Shown piece by piece: positions 25,041 through 30,938 of a stretch of DNA of 30,938 bases. The DNA is from an uncultured Oscillospiraceae bacterium (GTDB taxonomy: Bacteria; Bacillota; Clostridia; Oscillospirales; Oscillospiraceae). How positions within the stretch are numbered: position 1 is the stretch's first letter; each line of letters begins with the position of its first letter. The stretch is from NCBI GenBank assembly GCA_934646175.1, contig CAKUEI010000007.1, positions 1-30,938 on the forward strand, written 5' to 3'. The notes under the pieces were generated by a model. It saw only the letters and a program-made list of their open reading frames with translations. It ran no database searches and was not told the origin of the DNA. The translations under genes were made by a program, and so were the position numbers.

Positions 25041-25824
25041 TTGCTTCTCCTCCGCCTGTGCTCAGGCTATTCAGGAATTCCCCGATCCAGGCGGCGTAAT
25101 CGCCGGCCTGCTTGCTTTTGGGGGCATAGGCAAAAATGCTCTGCTGCGTGGCCTCCGCCTCCCGCAGGGCCACTGCTTCCCGCACCGTGTGTTCAAATAC
25201 GATCGTATGCAGCTGTGCCGCCGTCTCCTGCATCAGCTCACGCATCTCCCGCGAGAGGACGTAGCGGTCATTGTGCCGGGTCAGCAGAATGCCGCCGACG
25301 GTAAGGTCCCGGTTGCAGTAGGTGCGCACCGCTTCGATGGTCGCATACAGCTGCCCGATGCCCTGCAGGCTGAAAATATCCGCCAGGGCGGGGATGATCA
25401 CCCGGTCCGCCGCGGTCAGGATGTTCACGGTCAGAACGCCAAGGGCCGGCGGGCCGTCCAGAATGATGAAATCATAATTCTCCCGGATGGGGGCCAGCGC
25501 TTCCCGCAGGCGGAACTCCTTCCCGGTCTGGGTCAGCATCATGTCCATGCTGCTCAGGGCGGGGGACGCCGGAATGAGATCGCCCTCGTCCGTGGAGGTA
25601 AGGGCATCCTGCGCGCTTTTCTGCCCCAGCAGTGCCTCCTGCACCGTGCCAGGGCCGTCCATGCCCCGCAGGGCGTAGGTGAGGCTGCACTGCGGATCCA
25701 GATCCACAAACAGCACCCGCTTCCCCTGCCGCGTAAGGCCCGCGCCAAGATTCAGCGCCGTGGTGGTCTTCCCTACGCCGCCCTTCTGATTGGTGATCGC
25801 AATAACCTGTGCCAACCCGCTCAC
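25027..25824 (-). CDS. ParA/Soj/MinD-type ATPase encoded within the F1-like operon
   Basis: The 265-residue protein has the deviant Walker A KGGVGKTT (14-21) with both lysines, VDLDPQCSLTYAL (A' motif), FIILDGPPALGVLT (Walker B), and a C-terminal domain ending in a hydrophilic tail. Such ATPases dimerise with ATP and pattern cargo on nucleoid or membrane (ParA, McdA, MinD, FlhG). No ParB, parS or MinC/MinE gene is visible, and there is no DNA-binding N-terminal domain. The gene sits between the gamma-like and beta-like genes, and its stop overlaps the beta-like start. That ties it to the F1-like machine, probably to place it in the cell (inference). The start is a GTG at 25824. A TTG at 25815 giving MAQVIAITNQKGG is an alternative with better ribosome-binding-site spacing (GAGGAA, 9 nt). 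Confidence 0.9.
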   Translation of the reverse strand: MSGLAQVIAITNQKGGVGKTTTALNLGAGLTRQGKRVLFVDLDPQCSLTYALRGMDGPGTVQEALLGQKSAQDALTSTDEGDLIPASPALSSMDMMLTQTGKEFRLREALAPIRENYDFIILDGPPALGVLTVNILTAADRVIIPALADIFSLQGIGQLYATIEAVRTYCNRDLTVGGILLTRHNDRYVLSREMRELMQETAAQLHTIVFEHTVREAVALREAEATQQSIFAYAPKSKQAGDYAAWIGEFLNSLSTGGGEANGEQ

Positions 25825-25837
25825 TTCCTCTTTCCGT

Positions 25838-26623
25838 TCAGCTGCCGCGCCGGCGGCTTCTGATATAAGAATCGATGACCTTGCGCGACGCCTTCTGGTT
25901 CTGCTCTTTCCGTGCCTGCCAGACGGCCGCCTGCTCCATCTCGTCGATCTTTTTCAGGGAATCGTTGGTCATTCGCTGGCGGAGAATGTTTTCCGATGCA
26001 AACGCATTGACCGCCGCAATCTTGACCTCATAGTTCAGATAGGTGATCACCAGATCCTCCATCATGCGGTTGACGTCGTCGCCTTCCACGGTGAAGTCCT
26101 CCGCATAGCTTTCGTCCTCGTTCCGGTCCAGCTTCACCGGGAAGATGGTGCGCACCACGGATTCAATATGGCTCATGTTGTAGTAGTGGTCATAGCAGAG
26201 GTCCACCCCGGAATAGCGGCGGTGCCGCACGCCGTCCTCCAAGATCGCCTCGATCTCGCCGTAGCGGCTTTCGAACTCCTCACGTCTCAGGCTCAGATCG
26301 ACCAGCTCGCGCTTATGGAGCTTCCGTCCGATGGTGATGACCATGTTTTCCTCTTTTTCCTGGTCCAGCATGTTGTTGACCGCCGCGTTGGCTGCGCCGC
26401 AGAAGCCCAGGTCGGAGCCGATGTAGATATGCAGACGCGGCGCGTCCTTCGGCGCCTCCAGGATCCACTTGTCCAGAATGAAATTTCGGTTATTCTGGAT
26501 CAGGTCCATCATGTGGATCACTTCTTTTTCCAGCATGGCATACTGATCCGCTTCCCTGTGGGCGCGGTCCACCCGGAGAAGGGCGTGAAAATTCATGACC
26601 TTGACGATGGTTTTAATGTTCAT
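25838..26623 (-). CDS. F1-ATPase gamma-like rotor subunit
   Basis: The 261-residue protein has the gamma layout. An N-terminal helix (MNIKTIVKVMNFHALLRVDRAHREADQ) leads to the gamma signature IGSDLGFCGAAN (68-79; canonical SDRGLCGGFN) and a Rossmann-like middle. A long C-terminal helix (about 183-255) includes AFASENILRQRMTNDSLKKI (208-227), which matches the canonical ASEHAARMxAMxxAT region. It would form the coiled-coil shaft in the alpha3-beta3 ring. It is slightly shorter than the usual 285-290 residues, and the N-terminal SVKNTxQITKAM motif has diverged. It lies 28 nt after the alpha-like gene, where atpG stands in a canonical operon. GAGGG is 6-7 nt before the ATG. Confidence 0.88.
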   Translation of the reverse strand: MNIKTIVKVMNFHALLRVDRAHREADQYAMLEKEVIHMMDLIQNNRNFILDKWILEAPKDAPRLHIYIGSDLGFCGAANAAVNNMLDQEKEENMVITIGRKLHKRELVDLSLRREEFESRYGEIEAILEDGVRHRRYSGVDLCYDHYYNMSHIESVVRTIFPVKLDRNEDESYAEDFTVEGDDVNRMMEDLVITYLNYEVKIAAVNAFASENILRQRMTNDSLKKIDEMEQAAVWQARKEQNQKASRKVIDSYIRSRRRGS

Positions 26624-26651
26624 CCGTAGCCCTCGCTCTCCGCTTTCTGAA

Positions 26652-27992
26652 TCACTTTTCCTCCATCAGCTCGGCAAAATCCTGCAGGATCTGGCTTTCG
26701 CTGCGGGGGCTGTACTTATTCTGCTTGAGTTTATCCAGAATGGTCTTGCCGCGGCGCAGTCTGGTCTTCAGGTCGTCGCTCAGCTCGTTTTCGTTGGTCA
26801 GCTCGTAGACCTCGCGGGTCTCCAGATAGCTTAAAAGCTCCCGCCGCATGGCGGCATTGGTGCGCTTCATGTCGCTGGTCTGCACGGCGCCGCCCAGGCG
26901 GGACACCGACAGGCCGTAGTTGATCGCGGGCTTCTGCCCCCGCTCGAAATTCTTTGTAGAAAGGGCGATCTGCCCGTCCGTAATGGAGATGATGTTGGTG
27001 GAAATATAGTCCGTGATGTCGCCGCCCTTGGTCTCGCAGATGGGCAGGACAGTGATGCTGCCGCCGTTTTTGTGCTGGCAGCCCTGTTCCAGCATACTGG
27101 CGTGCAGGTAGAAAATATCGGGGGGATACGCATCGCGCCCGGGCACCTTGCCGGACATCAGGGCGATCTCGCGGCAGATGTCGGCGTGGCGCTTTAAGTC
27201 GTCAATGCACACCAGCACGTCCCGCTGCTCGGTGAGCATATAGTGCTGGGCAATGGTCAGGGCGGCGTACGGGGTGTTGCGGATCATGGGCGGGCACTCG
27301 TCGTTGAAGGCCGCCAGAATGATGGTGTAGTCCATGGCGCCGCGGCGCACGAGGTCGGCATAAATCTCCTTGACCTCTTTCTTGGTCTTGCACAGGGCGA
27401 CGTAGATGCACAGCATGTTCTCGTCCTTCTGGTTTGCGATGGCGTCCAAAACGATCTGGGTCTTGCCGGTCTTTTTGTCGCCGATGATCAGCTGCCGCTG
27501 CCCCCGGCCGATGGGGTACATGAGGTCGATGCCTGTAATGCCGGTGTGGAACGGCCGCTTCACAGTCCCGCGGTCCATAATGGGGATATTAGCGGACTCT
27601 ACGGGCATTTCCAGAAGGTCGGTAAAACGCTCTCCGGTCAGCATATCCTTGCCGAACATATCCACCACATGCCCCACGGACTGCGGAGAGAACTGCATGG
27701 TAAAGGTCCGCCCGGTGCACACCGCTTCGTCGCCCACCAGCAGGTGGCTGTACCGGTGCGTGAGGGCCACGGTGACGCTGTCTCGTCCGATGCGGTCCAC
27801 ATACCCTTCGGCCACCCGTCCTTCGCCGTCCCGTTCGATGACCACGCGGTCAAAATAAGCGGCGTTTTCCATGCCGGAGACCTCCAGCATGTAGTTTTGG
27901 ACGCTGCGCACCCGGCCGACCTCATAGACGTTTTCCCCGGATTCGATCTGATCCAGCTTTGATTTCACAATGTCGTCAATATAACTGCCCAT
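26652..27992 (-). CDS. F1-ATPase alpha-like subunit, shortened
   Basis: The 446-residue protein matches F1 alpha: FHTGITGIDLMYPIGRGQRQ, Walker A GDKKTGKT (171-178; canonical GDRQTGKT), VLVCIDDLKRHA (Asp264, Asp265), PGRDAYPPDIFYLHASMLEQ, and DYISTNIISITDGQIALST leading to the arginine-finger segment NYGLSVSRLGGAVQ (Arg365). The position of the beta catalytic Glu is CKTKKEV, so it is a non-catalytic, structural nucleotide site, as in normal alpha. It is about 55-60 residues shorter than housekeeping alpha, losing part of the N-terminal segment that binds delta and part of the C-terminal domain. Its ATG shares one base with the preceding stop (TGATG). It pairs with the beta-like protein at 23481-25040 to form an alpha3-beta3-like hexamer. 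Confidence 0.93.
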   Translation of the reverse strand: MGSYIDDIVKSKLDQIESGENVYEVGRVRSVQNYMLEVSGMENAAYFDRVVIERDGEGRVAEGYVDRIGRDSVTVALTHRYSHLLVGDEAVCTGRTFTMQFSPQSVGHVVDMFGKDMLTGERFTDLLEMPVESANIPIMDRGTVKRPFHTGITGIDLMYPIGRGQRQLIIGDKKTGKTQIVLDAIANQKDENMLCIYVALCKTKKEVKEIYADLVRRGAMDYTIILAAFNDECPPMIRNTPYAALTIAQHYMLTEQRDVLVCIDDLKRHADICREIALMSGKVPGRDAYPPDIFYLHASMLEQGCQHKNGGSITVLPICETKGGDITDYISTNIISITDGQIALSTKNFERGQKPAINYGLSVSRLGGAVQTSDMKRTNAAMRRELLSYLETREVYELTNENELSDDLKTRLRRGKTILDKLKQNKYSPRSESQILQDFAELMEEK

Positions 27993-28768
27993 CAGCTGAT
28001 CTCTCTTTCCTGAATACTGTAGTCATAAAGGCGGCCGCCCGCCCGAATCTGAATTCCTTCGCAGATCTGTGCACGATAATCCAGGTTTTCCTTTTCGCTG
28101 ACCTGTGCGTCGCCGCAGCGTACGGTGACCTCGGTCCCCTCCAGCGCGGCCACATCCTTCAGCCAATTCCAGAATGCAGTCACGTCAAAGGGCTTTTCCT
28201 CGCCCCGCTCTTCACAGAAGTCCCGCAGCAGGGCCCAGTCCCGGTCGTTCAGCGCGGTGTCCAGCGCCTCCAGCTGCTCGTCCGGCTGAAGGCGGCTGAG
28301 GGAGAACACCGTTTCAAACCCCAGGGCGCTTAACAGCCCGGCGGCCGCCTCGCCCCGCAGGTTTTCCCCGCTTTCCTGCTCCAGAATTTCTTGCGTCAGG
28401 GTCTCGCGGTCCTGCGCGTCCATGCGGAAGGCCGCGCGCACCGTATCGTACCCTTCGCCGAACCCGTCGGCGCGGTAGGCCGCCGGCTTCGGAAGACTGG
28501 GGGACAGCAGCGCCTCCTCTTCCTTCGCGGCGGCAGTCATGACCACCGCGGGCGCTTCCTGCTGCCCGGTCACGGGTTCCTTTTCCCGGTTCAAGCGGTC
28601 GATCTCCGCATTTTTGCCGTCGATCACCTTGTCATAGGCCTTCAGCAGCCGCGCCATATCCGCCCGGATGCGGACTCCCGCAGCGGACGCCAGGCTTTTC
28701 AGAATCAAAATCGTGCATACGATCAGCAGCACCATGACGATCAGCATCGCCAGAAATTCCAGTCCCAT
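27992..28768 (-). CDS. Fused b/delta-like peripheral stalk subunit
   Basis: The 258-residue protein starts with one membrane helix (about 5-24, FLAMLIVMVLLIVCTILIL). It continues as a charged helix (33-64) and an Ala/Pro/Glu-rich linker. A helical and beta domain follows, whose end (212-252) reads TEVTVRCGDAQVS and then ICEGIQIRAGGRLYDYSIQ. That last stretch fits the C-terminal strand pair of F1 delta (IGGFVIRVGDKVYDGSI in canonical proteins) and the related V-type E subunit. The protein therefore looks like b (anchor and stalk) joined to delta (cap) in one chain, and it occupies the place of atpF-atpH between c and alpha. The b-like helical part is short for reaching the top of an F1 head. 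GGAGG lies 9 nt upstream of the ATG. Confidence 0.7.
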   Translation of the reverse strand: MGLEFLAMLIVMVLLIVCTILILKSLASAAGVRIRADMARLLKAYDKVIDGKNAEIDRLNREKEPVTGQQEAPAVVMTAAAKEEEALLSPSLPKPAAYRADGFGEGYDTVRAAFRMDAQDRETLTQEILEQESGENLRGEAAAGLLSALGFETVFSLSRLQPDEQLEALDTALNDRDWALLRDFCEERGEEKPFDVTAFWNWLKDVAALEGTEVTVRCGDAQVSEKENLDYRAQICEGIQIRAGGRLYDYSIQEREIS

Positions 28769-28804
28769 GGCGCACCGCCTCCTTTCCCATCATGCATTCC
28801 CCAA

Positions 28805-29050
28805 TCAGGTCAGATAGGGGTTAAAGAACATCAGCAGGAACACAAAGGCAAACAGCAAAAGCAGCAGGATGACCATCACGATGGCCACCATCAGCACAGA
28901 ATGCACCACGTCGCTTTTCGTTTCCGGATTCCGGCCGATGGCCTCCGCCACCTTCGAGCCCATGATACCCAGGCCGATCCCGATGCCCAGCAGCGCCAGA
29001 CCTACCATCCAGCCGATGGCCGACATTGTCGTTGACAAAACACTTTCCAT
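28805..29050 (-). CDS. F-type c-subunit-like rotor proteolipid lacking the ion-binding carboxylate
   Basis: The 81-residue hairpin protein keeps the c-subunit N-terminal helix with its small-residue packing motif (LALLGIGIGLGIMGSKVAEAIG, 19-39) and the polar loop GRNPET (39-44; canonical ARQPE). In c subunits the essential Asp/Glu of the second helix lies 20 residues after the loop Arg. Here Arg40+20 is Val60, and the whole helix (VLMVAIVMVILLLLLFAFVFLLMFF) contains no acidic or polar ion ligand. I translated the region codon by codon to confirm this. A ring could still assemble but should not bind H+ or Na+. AGGAA lies 9 nt upstream of the ATG. The gene lies between the 571-residue surface protein and the b/delta-like gene. 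Confidence 0.88.
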   Translation of the reverse strand: MESVLSTTMSAIGWMVGLALLGIGIGLGIMGSKVAEAIGRNPETKSDVVHSVLMVAIVMVILLLLLFAFVFLLMFFNPYLT

Positions 29051-29090
29051 ACTCTTTTGTTCCTTTCTCTCTGCCGTGTCCTGCGCGGCG

Positions 29091-30806
29091 TTATCCCTGT
29101 CCTTCCAGGATCTCCAAGATTTTTGTCAGCCGCTCTGCAAGACCGGGCGCCTGAACCTGCGCCACGCTTCTCAGCGGTTCATTCCCCAGCTCGGTAAGGG
29201 CCGTCCGGATCTCTGTCTTATCGCTTACGGAGGCATTGGTGGCCCACTGCCCTCCGTCGTTGGTGTAGGTAAAGCCCATCACCCGCGGGTGATTTTTCAG
29301 GAAGGCCTCCCACGCGGCATAGCCGTGGTAAGGGTTGCTCACCGTCACCGAGGTGTCCACTTCGCACAGCGTGCCGCCGATCTTCATATCGCTGAGGGAC
29401 AAGGTGATCCTTTCACCGGCCACCGCCGTATCCCCCAGATCGGCCTTGAACTGGCCGCTGAACCCGCCGGAGGCGGCCTGATTTGCGTTGATGGTAATGG
29501 GGTTCGCGCCGCTGAGGTTAATTGTCACTTTGCCGTCCGTAAAGGTAAGGCCGGCGTGATAGCTCACGGTGAAGCTCACGGTGTTCCGCGTCATGCCCGT
29601 GATCACCAGATTGGCCGTCATGGGCGTGGTGTGGAAATAGGTCGTGCCATAGGTCAGGTTGGTGCTGCCCTCGCACAGCTCCAGCTTATAGTAGGTACCG
29701 GGGGTCAGGTCGTAAATGGTGCACTGGGTGGCGTCCAGATCGGCGCCGATCTTGCGCTCGCCCGCCGCCGCGCCGTTGACCATACGGCTCAGGCGGAAAT
29801 ACACGTCGCCCAGCTGGCCGTAGGGGTCGTTGATGCTGTAGTAGACCGTAACGGTGTTGTACCCGGGCACCGCGTTATAAAGGTTCAGCGCGTTGCGGGA
29901 GTCGGACACCTCCGGCGCCACACCGGTACCGCCGTTGCCGCCAGTTCCGCCCGTGCCGCCAGTACCGCCGGTACCGCCGTTGCCGCCGGTTCCGCCCGTG
30001 CCGCCGGGTCCGCCATAGCCGCCGTTTCCGCCGTTGCCGCCGGAAAGGTTCAGCTCGATCTCCTCCGGGTTGTTCTCCCGGCCGGCCGCGGCCTTATCCG
30101 CCGCCTCCTGCCGCAGGAGGGTGACGTCCTTGGCGGGGTCATACTCGTTGGTGGATCCGATGATCTGCTTGCAGTCGATGTCCTCCGCGCCCATGGTCAG
30201 AAGCTCGTTGGCAATGTCGAAGGTATACTCCCCCGTATTCAGTACCGTGGCATTGATGGTCTTGACGCAGATCTCTTCATTCATCAGGAGGGCATTGCCC
30301 GCCTTGTCCATGACGATGTACAGGTAACTCTGGGCGGTCACCGTGCCCGCAAGATCGGTGATATTGGGCGCCACCGCCAGATACCGCCGGTCTGCCAGCT
30401 TGTAAAAGGCAGGGTTTTGCAGGTCGGTGATCAGGGTGTAGGAGCTCAGGCGCTCCACATTGCTGTCTCCCAGAATTTTATATCCGCCGCCCAAGATCTC
30501 CAGCTGGTTGCCGTCGTACAAAACGGTGTTCTTGCCCAGGTCATAGCTCGTCCCGTCGTCCAGCTTCATGGTCCAGTCACCGTTCCAGGCAAGGTCCACC
30601 GTGCCCTCCGACGTGACCGGGATGAGATTGGCCGAGGTGTCGTAGGCGATGCAGTTTAGGGAAACGGGATGGGCCGCCTCCCGGTGCTGCATAACGTAAC
30701 GGATCCCCATGGCGAACCCGGCAATGGTGGCGATGACCAGAATGCCGAAGATCATCAGGCCGCTGCGGGCTTTCCGGTTCAATTTTCGCTTGACATTTTT
30801 ACTCAT
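29091..30806 (-). CDS. Single-pass surface protein with GGX-repeat stalk and fibronectin-III-like domain
   Basis: The 571-residue protein has a basic cytoplasmic start (KNVKRKLNRKARS) and one membrane helix (about 16-36). A beta-rich membrane-proximal domain (45-210) resembles those of the 245-residue protein and the giant protein (RYLAVAPNITDLAGT, QSYLYIVMDKAGNALLMNEE, GEYTFDIANELL). A stalk of thirteen GGX tripeptides (256-294; X = N, Y, P, T) follows. A fibronectin-III-like domain comes next (about 305-395, ending YDLTPGTYYKLELCEG), then a second beta-rich domain and a helical tail (AERLTKILEILEGQG). Topology is N-in, with most of the protein outside. It is cotranscribed with the c-like gene (40-nt gap) and probably contacts the rotor or stator from outside (inference). 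No cleavage or sorting signal is seen. GGAGAG lies about 8 nt before the ATG. Confidence 0.8.
   Translation of the reverse strand: MSKNVKRKLNRKARSGLMIFGILVIATIAGFAMGIRYVMQHREAAHPVSLNCIAYDTSANLIPVTSEGTVDLAWNGDWTMKLDDGTSYDLGKNTVLYDGNQLEILGGGYKILGDSNVERLSSYTLITDLQNPAFYKLADRRYLAVAPNITDLAGTVTAQSYLYIVMDKAGNALLMNEEICVKTINATVLNTGEYTFDIANELLTMGAEDIDCKQIIGSTNEYDPAKDVTLLRQEAADKAAAGRENNPEEIELNLSGGNGGNGGYGGPGGTGGTGGNGGTGGTGGTGGTGGNGGTGVAPEVSDSRNALNLYNAVPGYNTVTVYYSINDPYGQLGDVYFRLSRMVNGAAAGERKIGADLDATQCTIYDLTPGTYYKLELCEGSTNLTYGTTYFHTTPMTANLVITGMTRNTVSFTVSYHAGLTFTDGKVTINLSGANPITINANQAASGGFSGQFKADLGDTAVAGERITLSLSDMKIGGTLCEVDTSVTVSNPYHGYAAWEAFLKNHPRVMGFTYTNDGGQWATNASVSDKTEIRTALTELGNEPLRSVAQVQAPGLAERLTKILEILEGQG
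29925..30041 (-). repeat. Tandem GGX-codon repeat, 13 units
   Basis: Thirteen consecutive 9-nt units, each encoding Gly-Gly-X, run without interruption. X is Asn, Asn, Tyr, Pro, Thr, Thr, Asn, Thr, Thr, Thr, Thr, Asn, Thr. Synonymous codons vary between units (GGT, GGC, GGA), so the amino-acid pattern is kept while the DNA has diverged, which suggests selection on the peptide. Such repeats can vary in copy number by slippage and can form extended polyglycine-II-like structures. Confidence 0.9.
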
Positions 30807-30827
30807 GGCGTTCTCTCTCCCATGACA

Positions 30828-30938
30828 TTATGCGGACGGTTCTTCCGCAGAGGTTCCTTCTGCCGGGTCCGTTTCCGGCGGACTGTTTCCGCCCTCCGGC
30901 CCGCCGGAGTCGTCCGGGGTCTTTGCCTCCTCAAATTC
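30828..30938 (-). CDS. C-terminal 36 residues of an upstream protein, acidic Pro/Glu/Gly-rich tail, cut by window edge
   Basis: On the minus strand the frame from the window edge to a TAA at 30830-30828 reads EFEEAKTPDDSGGPEGGNSP and continues to PSA. It is strongly acidic and rich in Pro, Gly and Glu, like the linkers of the other surface proteins here. It ends 21 nt before the start of the 571-residue gene, so it is probably the preceding gene of the same operon. GC-rich intergenic DNA can give chance frames, but the composition fits an extracellular linker or disordered tail. Its function cannot be told. Confidence 0.6.
   Translation of the reverse strand, partial: EFEEAKTPDDSGGPEGGNSPPETDPAEGTSAEEPSA

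Noticed and set aside
25027..25824. Chromosome or plasmid partition locus (parAB)
   Set aside because: No ParB-like gene or parS-like site is visible, and the gene is embedded and overlapping within the F1-like operon.
23481..29050. Housekeeping F1Fo ATP synthase, or a Na+-pumping N-ATPase
   Set aside because: No subunit a is visible, the c-like subunit has no carboxylate, a ParA gene is inserted, b and delta are fused, and surface-protein genes flank the set. N-ATPases keep the ion-binding Glu and have their own atpQ/atpR genes, which are not seen.
29925..30041. Collagen-like repeat
   Set aside because: Units are Gly-Gly-X with almost no proline, not Gly-X-Y with proline, so a collagen triple helix is not expected.
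1..30938. CRISPR arrays, tRNA/rRNA genes, insertion sequences, phage attachment sites
   Set aside because: Both strands were read by eye. No regularly spaced direct repeats, cloverleaf sequences, transposase or integrase frames were found, and no gap between genes exceeds about 165 bases.

Overview
The window reads as a chromosomal segment of a GC-rich (by eye around 60 %) Gram-positive Clostridia member, most likely of the Oscillospiraceae/Eubacteriales group. The reasons are the purine-rich Shine-Dalgarno sites, a DUF1836 regulator, a TIGR01906-type membrane protein, a VanY-type carboxypeptidase, and a translation-factor GTPase fused to a YacP/Rae1-type nuclease. No tRNA, rRNA, CRISPR array, insertion sequence or phage gene is visible, and coding density is near maximal.

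Left part (1-9000) is ordinary chromosome. Bases 1-3113 (minus strand) are a tight operon of a DUF1836 regulator, prmA (ribosomal protein L11 methyltransferase), a PPP-like metallophosphoesterase and the first 135 codons of an RlmD-like 23S rRNA methyltransferase. A perfect 23-bp palindrome overlaps the probable promoter. Divergently, 3276-6789 (plus strand) encodes a VanY-like D,D-carboxypeptidase and an 886-residue Tet(M)-like GTPase with a C-terminal Rae1-like nuclease domain. It ends at a bidirectional terminator. Bases 6879-8889 (minus strand) hold trmO, a YhhN-like membrane protein and a TIGR01906 membrane protein, with 4-nt start/stop overlaps and a clear promoter.

Right part (9034-30938, minus strand) is one uninterrupted gene train of about 22 kb, and it is the striking feature. 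In transcription order it encodes: the acidic tail of an unknown protein (cut by the window edge); a single-pass surface protein with a GGX-repeat stalk; a c-subunit-like rotor proteolipid; a fused b/delta-like stator arm; F1 alpha-like, F1 gamma-like, a ParA/MinD-type ATPase, and F1 beta-like; a 113-residue protein in the epsilon slot; a multi-pass membrane protein; a second small single-pass surface protein; and a giant 4266-residue surface protein anchored by a membrane helix at each end. A strong terminator follows.

This is not an ordinary ATP synthase. The beta-like subunit keeps the Walker A lysine, the catalytic glutamate and a DELSEED-like loop. The alpha-like subunit keeps the arginine finger, and gamma keeps its signature and C-terminal helix, so ATP-driven rotation looks possible. 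The c-like subunit has lost the ion-binding carboxylate (valine at that position) and no recognisable subunit a is present, so proton or sodium translocation looks impossible in the usual way. Together with the ParA-like protein and the large surface proteins, the parsimonious reading is an ATP-driven rotary or conformational machine that acts on cell-surface proteins. It would be analogous to, but separate from, the F1-like X0 ATPases of Mollicutes (gliding motor, MIB-MIP). The function is inference; the gene content and the missing carboxylate are seen directly.
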